From NCBI GenBank assembly GCA_002869425.1, contig PKSZ01000110.1, positions 1 to 5,168 on the forward strand: a stretch of 5,168 bases of DNA, read 5' to 3'. The notes beneath the pieces were generated by a model, which was not told the DNA's origin, did not search any database, and saw only the letters and a list, made by a program, of their open reading frames with translations. Shown here in pieces: positions 1 through 5,168 of this stretch; the stretch's first letter is position 1; the number at the start of each line of letters is the position of its first letter. The DNA is from Marinilabiliales bacterium. Lineage in GTDB: Bacteria > Bacteroidota > Bacteroidia > Bacteroidales > BM523. Made by a program: the position numbers and the translations under genes.

Positions 1-229
1 GGAATTCAGATAGCTCTTTTTCATTTAAAGTGTTGATATTAATATTGTTGATTTCAATTTTTCCAGAATCGGGACGGCTTAATGTCCCAAGTACTTGAAG
101 AAGTGTTGTTTTCCCTGCTCCACTAGCACCTACTATACTTACTATTTCTCCTTTTGAAATATTAAGATTGATGCCTTTGAGAACTTCAACATCATCAAAA
201 CTTTTTGTGAGGTCTGCAGCTTTGATCAT
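1..229 (-). CDS. ABC transporter ATP-binding protein, LolD/MacB-type (N-terminal part, cut by window edge)
   Basis: This is the nucleotide-binding subunit of an ABC transporter; it hydrolyses ATP at the inner face of the cytoplasmic membrane. Only the first 76 codons are present, and the frame stays open to the window edge; the family is usually about 220 residues. What can be seen is the opening MIKAADLTKSF, with Phe11 in the A-loop position that stacks on adenine. A complete Walker A follows at residues 34-42 (GASGAGKTT, Lys40 as the phosphate-binding lysine), then LLQVLGTLSRPDSGKI at about 43-58. The GASGAGKTTLLQ...LGTL...P.SG pattern resembles LolD, the ATPase of LolCDE lipoprotein release, and the related MacB/FtsE group. 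Walker B, the ABC signature and the permease lie outside the window, so the substrate is not settled. The ATG at 229-227 fits the usual family start; it has no Shine-Dalgarno sequence, only AT-rich DNA. The gene lies 56 bp after the antiporter stop with no visible terminator between, so co-transcription is plausible. Confidence 0.9.
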   Translation of the reverse strand, partial: MIKAADLTKSFDDVEVLKGINLNISKGEIVSIVGASGAGKTTLLQVLGTLSRPDSGKIEINNININTLNEKELSEF

Positions 230-285
230 TATAAACAATTTTATTTTTTAAAAGTACGATTTGAAATTAAGAAAAGAAAAAAGGT

Positions 286-1278
286 TTATATTTCTTTCAT
301 TGAAATAACAACATAAGTATAGATTACATAAGCCAATAGCATTATAAAACCTTTATATCTTTTAATTACGGGCTTTTTAATAGGTAACATAGCCAGGAAT
401 AAGAGCAGGCTTATTCCAATTACCCAATAAATGTCTGAGATGATAATTTGTGGATTAATTTTAATGGGAGTGACCATAGAGGTTATTCCCAGGATGGCTA
501 GAATATTAAAAATATTTGAACCTACAATATTGCCGACAGAAATGTCCATTTCTTTTTTAAAGGCAGCAATTACAGAAGTAGCTAGTTCAGGAACACTTGT
601 GCCAAATGCTACAACGGTTAGAGATATTACCCGATCACTAATACCAAACGAGGCTGCAATATCAGATGCTCCTTTAATCAGCCATTTTGCGCCATAAATT
701 AAACCAAGGCATGAAACTAAAACAAGGCCTATTGCCAGCCAAATATTCATACTGGGTTTTTCTATTTTTTCAAGTTCTCTATTTTTTCGTGATTTCCTGA
801 TCGAATAAAAAATAAATGCAATCAGCATTGAAAAAAGAACAGCACCTTCCCATCTTTGAAGAACAGCATTTTCAGTTGGAAATAGCCCAAAATCATTGAT
901 GAAGAAAAGATAGAGAACAATTGTTGACAGCATCATAAAAGGCCAGTCAATTCTTATTGTATTTCTGTGTACAGGAATCGGGAGTATTGTTGCAGTTAAT
1001 GCAAGAACAAGTGCAATATTTGAGATATTAGACCCCAGAACATTGCCAATACTTATATCGGGTTTTCCATCGATTGCAGCACTGAGACTAACAAGCAGTT
1101 CGGGTGCAGATGTGCCAAATGAAACAATGGTTACTCCAATTACTAACTTCGATAGCTTGAAGGTCTTTGCAAGTTCAACTCCTCCTTTAACAAGATAATT
1201 CCCACTGACAAGTAAAGTGATAAGACCCGTTATCAGCAAGATATATTCATTGCCAAAGATAATTTGAAGCCAGTTCAA
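286..1278 (-). CDS. Calcium/sodium antiporter, CaCA superfamily (YrbG-like)
   Basis: An inner-membrane cation exchanger of 330 residues, the usual size for bacterial members, with about ten hydrophobic segments. Two inverted alpha-repeats are clear. Repeat 1 has GTSAPE at 55-60 and GNVLGSN at 78-84; repeat 2 has GTSVPE at 226-231 and GNIVGSN at 249-255. By family knowledge from the archaeal exchanger NCX_Mj, Glu60 and Glu231 should be the ion-binding glutamates, and Ser83, Asn87, Ser254 and Asn258 line the site. Asn258 stands where NCX_Mj has Asp240. A charged loop rich in Lys, Arg and Glu (about 161-174) separates the two halves. The family exports Ca2+ in exchange for Na+, but ion choice here is inferred. 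The start is TTG at 1278-1276. An in-frame TAA lies two codons upstream, no in-frame ATG occurs before the middle of the protein, and the next candidate, TTG at residue 14, would cut into the first membrane segment. It follows tatA by three bases, so translational coupling is likely. Confidence 0.93.
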   Translation of the reverse strand: MNWLQIIFGNEYILLITGLITLLVSGNYLVKGGVELAKTFKLSKLVIGVTIVSFGTSAPELLVSLSAAIDGKPDISIGNVLGSNISNIALVLALTATILPIPVHRNTIRIDWPFMMLSTIVLYLFFINDFGLFPTENAVLQRWEGAVLFSMLIAFIFYSIRKSRKNRELEKIEKPSMNIWLAIGLVLVSCLGLIYGAKWLIKGASDIAASFGISDRVISLTVVAFGTSVPELATSVIAAFKKEMDISVGNIVGSNIFNILAILGITSMVTPIKINPQIIISDIYWVIGISLLLFLAMLPIKKPVIKRYKGFIMLLAYVIYTYVVISMKEI

Positions 1279-1281
1279 GGT

Positions 1282-1518
1282 TTAGATTTTTAGATCTTTT
1301 GATATTTCTTTGGCTTCTTTTTTTATGTCTTTGAATTCTTCTCCAACCCCACCTGAAGCCTTATTGATTTCGTCTTTGATTTCATCGGTTGCTTTCCTGA
1401 ATTCACGCATACCCTTGCCTAAGCCACGTGCTATTTCTGGGATTTTTTTTGACCCAAAAAGAACTACAACAGCTAGCAGAATGATAAATATTTCAGAACC
1501 GCTAATGAATAAAATCAT
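1282..1518 (-). CDS. tatA: Sec-independent protein translocase subunit TatA (TatA/TatE family)
   Basis: A small inner-membrane protein (78 residues) of the twin-arginine translocation system, which exports folded proteins; TatA oligomers act with TatC on Tat substrates. The layout is classic. A short N-terminus (MILFISGSE) leads into one membrane helix (about 8-21). The Phe21-Gly22 hinge, the SKKIPEIARGLGKGMREF amphipathic helix (23-40) and a Lys/Glu-rich hydrophilic tail follow. Phe21, Gly22 and Phe40 match E. coli TatA Phe20, Gly21 and Phe39 with a one-residue shift. The frame is open further upstream to 1581, but that extension would run through the secDF terminator and add an unrelated hydrophobic stretch. 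The ATG at 1518-1516 gives the family N-terminus. TatB-like function cannot be excluded, since Bacteroidota often have only TatA-type proteins plus TatC. No tatC is in the window. The stop is three bases before the antiporter start, in the same frame. Confidence 0.95.
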   Translation of the reverse strand: MILFISGSEIFIILLAVVVLFGSKKIPEIARGLGKGMREFRKATDEIKDEINKASGGVGEEFKDIKKEAKEISKDLKI

Positions 1519-1532
1519 AATCTGATTTTTTA

Positions 1533-1540
1533 CAAAGATA
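1533..1540 (-). promoter_or_regulatory. Candidate -7 box of a tatA promoter
   Basis: Reading the minus strand, TATCTTTG matches the Bacteroidota -7 consensus TAnnTTTG exactly. It sits between the secDF terminator and the tatA ATG and would give a leader of only about 10 bases. There is no convincing TTG/TTTG -33 element at the usual 17-23 bp, where the terminator stem and U-tract lie instead, so the call rests on the -7 box and the need for transcription after a terminator. Confidence 0.35.
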
Positions 1541-1551
1541 GCAATAACTAT

Positions 1552-1578
1552 AAAAAAAGCCCCGCATTTGCGAGGCTT
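1552..1578 (-). terminator. Intrinsic terminator after secDF
   Basis: On the minus strand a 9-bp stem (AAGCCTCGC pairing with GCGGGGCTT, one U-G wobble) closes an AAAT loop. The 3' arm ends in the first two bases of a run of seven T. The stem starts 6 bases after the secDF TAA. On the plus strand the wobble becomes a C-A mismatch and there is no matching T-run, so it is directional for the secDF transcript. Confidence 0.9.
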
Positions 1579-1584
1579 CAATAA

Positions 1585-4500
1585 TTATTTCTTTTTGCCA
1601 CTGAGGGCTCTTTCATTTTCTGCTTTCTTTTTAACCGTGTCATATACAACCGGAGAAGCTATAAATAGTGATGAATATGTACCAACAACGACACCCACCA
1701 ACAAGGCAAATGTAAAGCCCCTGATTACTTCACCACCAAAAATGAAGATGGAAAGCAGTACAAAAAATGTACTAAGGGATGTACTGAAGGTACGACTGAT
1801 TGTACTATTTAATGCAGAGTTCAAAATTTCTTTTCTTCCCCGTTTTTTGTACAATCCCAGGTATTCTCTAATACGGTCGAAAACAACCACAGTATCGTTG
1901 ATTGAATAACCAACTACGGTTAAGATCGCAGCAATAAATGCTTGATCTATCTCCAAAGAGAATGGTAAAATACCATAGAAGATTGAGAATAATCCAAGAA
2001 TGATTAAAACATCGTGGAAGAGTGCAGCAATAGCACCAAGTCCAAATTGCCAGTTTTTAAACCTTATGATAATATAAAGGAAAATAATCAGCAATGAAAA
2101 AATAATCGACATTACTCCAGACGTTTTCATTTCATCAACAAGTGTTGATTCAATCTTATATGAACTCATTCGATGATCATCCAGGAACTTCTGGTAGGAA
2201 ATACCATCTTCAAAAAATGGTTTCAATCCTGTAAATAAAGCTTCTTCAACAATTTGATCTGTTGAATCACTCATATGATCATATAAATATTTCGTTGTTA
2301 CCTTTATCTGGTTGTCTGCACCAAATGTTTTAACAACCGGAGCTGTTCCGAATTCATTTGTTAATGATTTCTGGATGTCTACAGTATTTACATTGTCATC
2401 AAAACGGACTACATAAGAACGGCCACCAGTAAAATCAACACCTGGGCTTAATCCCCTTGTTACAAGAGAAACTATTCCAATAACGATCAGTATACTTGAA
2501 ATAATGTAAAAAATCTTTCTTTTTTCAATGAATTTGATATTCAGATTATTGAACGCATTTTCTGTAAATCTTGTTGAGAATGTCATGTTTTCAGACTTTC
2601 TCATGGACCATTCAAATATCAAACGGGTAATGAAAATAGCAGAAAACAGAGATGTAATGATACCGATGATCAAGGTTGTTGCAAAACCCTGAATAGGTCC
2701 AGTTCCAAAAATATACAGAATAACACCTGTTAGAAGAGTTGTTACGTTTGCATCTATAATTGCAGAAAGGGCATTTTTGTATCCGTCTGAAACAGCTAAT
2801 TTCAGACCTTTGCCTGCAGAAACTTCTTCTCGTATTCGCTCATAAATAAGCACGTTGGCATCTACAGACATACCAATAGTAAGTACAATACCAGCGATAC
2901 CAGGAAGTGTTAATACTGCTCCCAATGATGCAAGAACACCCATGATAAAGAATACGTTTGTAAGTAGAGCAATATCGGCTACAATTCCCGCTTTGTTGTA
3001 ATAGAAAATCATATAGATAAGGACTACAACAAAGGCAATAAGGAAAGAAAGCATACCTGCCTGTATAGATTCGTGTCCTAAAGATGGACCAACAACTTCT
3101 TCACTTATTATAGTCGCAGGTGCAGGCATTTTACCAGACTTAAGTACATTGGCCAGGTCTTTTGCTTCATCAATTGTAAAACCACCAGAAATACTTGAAC
3201 GGCCGCTAGGAATTTCACTTTGAACAACAGGGAATGAATACACATAACCATCCAGAACAATTGCTATTTGTCTGCCTATATTATCTTTTGTTAATCGTTT
3301 CCAAACCTTGGTTCCTTCAGCATTCATTTGCATAACAACTTCTGCTGATGCCTGGTTTTGTCCAAAGCTTTGAGCTGCATCTGTAATAACATCTCCTCCA
3401 AGAGCAGGTTTTCCGTCGCGGCTTGTAACTTTCAATGCTACCAGCTGATAATAATCATTCGTGTTTCTAAGTGGTTTAACTGTCCAGTGGAATTTCAGTT
3501 CTTTTGGGAAAAGAGATTTTACTTGTCTTAGATTTAAATATTTATTGATTTTTGATGTGTCTTTGAAATGAGCAAATCCCACAGCTGCTCCAGGCATTAA
3601 CTGTCCTTGCTGATCAACATTTGGTCTCAACAATGAGAACAGTGGAAAATCCTTTTCGAAATTTTCAGGATTTAAGCTATCTGGAGATGAAGCAGTAGTA
3701 TCACTTTCCAATTGTTCAAGAAGCGATGAAGATTCTTCAGAACTGTCAGCCATTTCACTAAGTAAATCTGATGATTCCGTTGTGTCAGCATCGGCAATCA
3801 CTGCTTCGCTTTCTACGGCCAGAGTATCGACAGATATTGCATCAACCGTATCCGCTTTTTCTGTTTCTGTCTTTGCTTCTTTGTCTTCTTCCAGATACTG
3901 AACAATTTTGTTATTTGCCTCAAGTAAGTATTGGTATACTTCACGATATTCATAGGTTTCCCAAAACTCCAAACTGGCTGTTCCTTGTAATAGATTTCTT
4001 ACCCTTTCAGGATTTTTGATTCCTGGTAATTCCACAAGAATACGACCAGTGGTTTCAAGTCTCTGGATGTTTGGTTGAGCTACTCCAAAACGGTCAATTC
4101 TTTTTCTAAGAATATTGAATGAATTTTCAATGGCACCTTCTGTTTCGTTCTTAATTACCGAAATTACCTGATCGTTAGGCGTATTGAAGTCAATTTTGTT
4201 TTTCATTTCCGGTGTTAGGAAAAGAGAAGCCAAGCTTCCACCCGGTTCTATTTCATCAAAAGCTTCACCAAAGAGAGTCACAAAATCTCTGTCATCATCT
4301 TTTTGTTTTTCTTTAGCAAGATTTATTGAAGCTAGAAGAGTTTTGCTTTGGGGATTTGCTGCAAGTGATTTAATTACATCAACCACAGAAATTTCAAGGA
4401 TAACATTCATACCCCCCTTAAGGTCAAGACCCAAGTTAATCTCTCTCTTTTTACAGTCCATGTATGAATACTCTCTGATAAAAAGAAAATCATAGACTGT

Positions 4501-4668
4501 TTCGCTTGATATTGAATCAAGATATCTGCGTTCAGCAGCTGTATCGCCTTTTGCATATTCCTCAGCATCCTTCTCAACGCTACTGGTAATGTATGTAAAT
4601 GAAAGTTGGTATAAACTTACCAGAGCCAACGCTACTGCAAGAAGAATAATTGCACCTTTATTCCGCAT
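1585..4668 (-). CDS. secDF: Protein translocase subunit SecDF (fused SecD-SecF)
   Basis: A 1,027-residue inner-membrane protein that uses the proton gradient to help pull preproteins out of SecYEG on the periplasmic side. SecD half: first membrane helix at about 5-27; the conserved GLDLKGG motif at 80-86 opens the large periplasmic P1 region; helices 2-6 lie at about 536-685. TM4 carries GMSVDANVLIYERIREE (599-615), with Asp603 matching the proton-pathway aspartate of SecD. SecF half: helix 7 at about 718-737, GVDFTGG at 743-749, a smaller periplasmic domain, then helices 8-12 at about 851-1006. It includes GYSINDTVVVFDRIRE (920-935), where Asp925 is the SecF counterpart. The halves join in a cytoplasmic loop near 688-712 with no stop or frameshift. 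P1 contains a strongly acidic Ser/Thr-rich stretch, listed separately. The C-terminus is basic (ending GKKK), as expected on the cytoplasmic side. The ATG at 4668-4666 leads straight into the first helix with no Shine-Dalgarno site. It has its own promoter candidate and terminator, so it is probably monocistronic. Confidence 0.98.
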   Translation of the reverse strand: MRNKGAIILLAVALALVSLYQLSFTYITSSVEKDAEEYAKGDTAAERRYLDSISSETVYDFLFIREYSYMDCKKREINLGLDLKGGMNVILEISVVDVIKSLAANPQSKTLLASINLAKEKQKDDDRDFVTLFGEAFDEIEPGGSLASLFLTPEMKNKIDFNTPNDQVISVIKNETEGAIENSFNILRKRIDRFGVAQPNIQRLETTGRILVELPGIKNPERVRNLLQGTASLEFWETYEYREVYQYLLEANNKIVQYLEEDKEAKTETEKADTVDAISVDTLAVESEAVIADADTTESSDLLSEMADSSEESSSLLEQLESDTTASSPDSLNPENFEKDFPLFSLLRPNVDQQGQLMPGAAVGFAHFKDTSKINKYLNLRQVKSLFPKELKFHWTVKPLRNTNDYYQLVALKVTSRDGKPALGGDVITDAAQSFGQNQASAEVVMQMNAEGTKVWKRLTKDNIGRQIAIVLDGYVYSFPVVQSEIPSGRSSISGGFTIDEAKDLANVLKSGKMPAPATIISEEVVGPSLGHESIQAGMLSFLIAFVVVLIYMIFYYNKAGIVADIALLTNVFFIMGVLASLGAVLTLPGIAGIVLTIGMSVDANVLIYERIREEVSAGKGLKLAVSDGYKNALSAIIDANVTTLLTGVILYIFGTGPIQGFATTLIIGIITSLFSAIFITRLIFEWSMRKSENMTFSTRFTENAFNNLNIKFIEKRKIFYIISSILIVIGIVSLVTRGLSPGVDFTGGRSYVVRFDDNVNTVDIQKSLTNEFGTAPVVKTFGADNQIKVTTKYLYDHMSDSTDQIVEEALFTGLKPFFEDGISYQKFLDDHRMSSYKIESTLVDEMKTSGVMSIIFSLLIIFLYIIIRFKNWQFGLGAIAALFHDVLIILGLFSIFYGILPFSLEIDQAFIAAILTVVGYSINDTVVVFDRIREYLGLYKKRGRKEILNSALNSTISRTFSTSLSTFFVLLSIFIFGGEVIRGFTFALLVGVVVGTYSSLFIASPVVYDTVKKKAENERALSGKKK
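3655..3855 (-). other. Acidic, Ser/Thr-rich low-complexity insert within SecD P1 domain of SecDF
   Basis: This encodes SecDF residues 272-338, a stretch of 67 residues without a single Lys, Arg or His: by hand count 19 Asp/Glu and 20 Ser/Thr. It follows a mixed-charge run (260-271) and ends where ordered sequence resumes near FPLFSLL (341-347). It is inferred to be a disordered periplasmic loop in the P1 head. It stays in frame and is flanked by conserved SecD sequence, so it is part of the protein and not an insertion element. Confidence 0.75.
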
Positions 4669-4672
4669 ATCT

Positions 4673-4684
4673 TATAAATTTATA
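4673..4684. repeat. 12-bp perfect AT palindrome in the secDF leader
   Basis: TATAAATTTATA is its own reverse complement and ends four bases before the secDF ATG, within the predicted leader. It could be a weak hairpin, a protein-binding site, or simply the AT-rich DNA usual before Bacteroidota start codons. The sequence is certain; a function is not. Confidence 0.3.
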
Positions 4685-4705
4685 GTTATTTAAGTTTATG
4701 ACCGG

Positions 4706-4734
4706 CAAATATATTGATTTTTTTTTAATTCACA
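4706..4734 (-). promoter_or_regulatory. Candidate secDF promoter (Bacteroidota type)
   Basis: On the minus strand TATATTTG (4713-4706) matches the TAnnTTTG -7 consensus exactly. TGTG (4734-4731), one base from the TTTG -33 element, lies 17 bp upstream. A nine-A tract sits in the spacer, which may bend the DNA. The start of transcription would fall about 30 bases before the secDF ATG. Its place after the mdh terminator and directly before secDF supports the call. Confidence 0.6.
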
Positions 4735-4829
4735 GATTTTATGAACATTAACTTCAACAAAAATAATAGCTATAACTAAAGCTTTGAAATACATTTTAAT
4801 ACATAAACAATTATTGGAAAACAGGATAC

Positions 4830-4863
4830 AAAAAAACCTGTGCATTTTACTGTACAGGTTTTT
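4830..4863 (-). terminator. Intrinsic terminator after mdh, possibly bidirectional
   Basis: A hairpin with arms CCTGT/ACAGG, extended inwards by CA/TG past one A-C mismatch and outwards by five A-T pairs, with a 6-base loop. On the minus strand it is followed by a run of seven T, and it lies 22 bases after the mdh stop. On the plus strand the mismatch becomes a G-U pair and a short T-run also follows, so it could work both ways. No plus-strand gene is visible that would need it. Confidence 0.85.
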
Positions 4864-4885
4864 ATTGTTTTCGTGCGATTGAAAA

Positions 4886-5168
4886 TTAATCGAATAATTT
4901 CATCTTATCCAGCATATTCATTGTGCTTTTGACTGCTTTTGCTGAATCGAGGAATAGTTGTTTTTCGTTTTTGTCCAGATCTATTTCAACAATTTCCTGA
5001 ACACCATTTTTACTCAATACAACAGGCACACCGATATATAATTCATTCATGTTGTATTGGCCTGTCAAGTAGGCACATACAGGAAATACCCTATGCTGAT
5101 CCATAATAATGGCTTCTACCATTTGAGCTGCAGCTGCACCCGGAGCATACCATGCAGAAGTTCCCATA
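4886..5168 (-). CDS. mdh: Malate dehydrogenase, LDH-like (C-terminal part, cut by window edge)
   Basis: This enzyme oxidises malate to oxaloacetate with NAD+ in the cytoplasmic TCA cycle. Only the last 93 codons and the TAA are present, out of roughly 310 in the family. The frame is open to the edge, and the Met at the boundary is internal. What can be seen is GTSAWYAPGAAAAQMVEAI at about 2-20 of the fragment, a conserved stretch that helps build the substrate site in LDH-like malate dehydrogenases. It is followed by the usual strand pattern VFPVCAYLTGQYN and ELYIGVPVVLSKNGVQEIVEIDLDKNE, then the closing helix. The NAD-binding Rossmann fold, the active-site arginines and the His/Asp pair lie outside the window, so activity cannot be judged from this piece. 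Separate terminator and promoter signals make it a transcription unit distinct from secDF. Confidence 0.93.
   Translation of the reverse strand, partial: MGTSAWYAPGAAAAQMVEAIIMDQHRVFPVCAYLTGQYNMNELYIGVPVVLSKNGVQEIVEIDLDKNEKQLFLDSAKAVKSTMNMLDKMKLFD

Noticed and set aside
249..256. TACTTTTA as a possible -7 box for the ABC ATPase gene
   Set aside because: It has one mismatch at the important final G and lacks a clear -33 element; in AT-rich DNA this is weak.
230..290. TATAAAC/GTTTATA inverted repeat flanking the gap between the antiporter and the ABC ATPase
   Set aside because: The arms are 7 bp of mostly A and T with 47 bases between, and one arm overlaps the antiporter stop; no T-run follows, so it is neither a convincing terminator nor an operator.
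431..697. Plus-strand open frame opposite the antiporter gene
   Set aside because: It lies wholly inside a well-supported minus-strand membrane protein gene and its translation shows no domain; it is a shadow frame. The same applies to the open frames at 1310-1525, 1568-1909, 3771-4019 and 4184-4495.
1519..1581. Upstream extension of tatA by 21 codons to an ATG at 1581
   Set aside because: It runs through the secDF terminator and would put an unrelated hydrophobic stretch before the normal TatA N-terminus, which begins with MILFISG at 1518.
4758..4765. A second TAnnTTTG match (TATTTTTG, minus strand) upstream of secDF
   Set aside because: No TTG-like -33 element lies at suitable spacing and it is farther from secDF than the better-supported box at 4706-4713.
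4741..4779. Plus-strand 12-codon open frame, rich in Asn
   Set aside because: It is very short, AT-driven, has no start signal and lies in an intergenic region; likely chance.

Overview
The window reads as chromosomal DNA of a Bacteroidota (Bacteroidetes) species. The evidence is AT-rich DNA, start codons without Shine-Dalgarno sequences, promoter -7 boxes of the TAnnTTTG type, a single-chain SecDF about 1,000 residues long, and an LDH-like malate dehydrogenase. An order-level guess (Bacteroidales/Marinilabiliales-like) would only be an impression. All five genes lie on the minus strand, so transcription runs from high to low coordinates.

In transcription order: (1) the 3' end of malate dehydrogenase (4886-5168, cut by the window edge), closed by a hairpin terminator at 4830-4863. 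(2) A 217-bp intergenic region holding the terminator and a good candidate secDF promoter (4706-4734). (3) secDF (1585-4668), the fused proton-driven Sec accessory subunit, closed by a strong intrinsic terminator at 1552-1578. (4) tatA (1282-1518), a Tat pore subunit; a TAnnTTTG box just after the terminator suggests its own promoter. (5) A calcium/sodium antiporter of the CaCA/YrbG type (286-1278). It probably starts at TTG, three bases after the tatA stop and in the same frame. (6) The first 76 codons of an ABC-transporter ATPase of the LolD/MacB type (1-229), cut by the window edge.

Three of the genes concern the cell envelope: Sec export, Tat export, and an ATPase of the class that drives lipoprotein release or related work. 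With the antiporter they suggest a housekeeping envelope neighbourhood. tatA, the antiporter and the ATPase could form one operon, since no terminator is visible between them. I see no mobile element, CRISPR array, tRNA, rRNA or sign of recent transfer. I found no undescribed system. The points most worth checking are the tatA/antiporter junction, the long acidic Ser/Thr-rich insert in the SecD part of SecDF, and the terminator-promoter arrangement before tatA.
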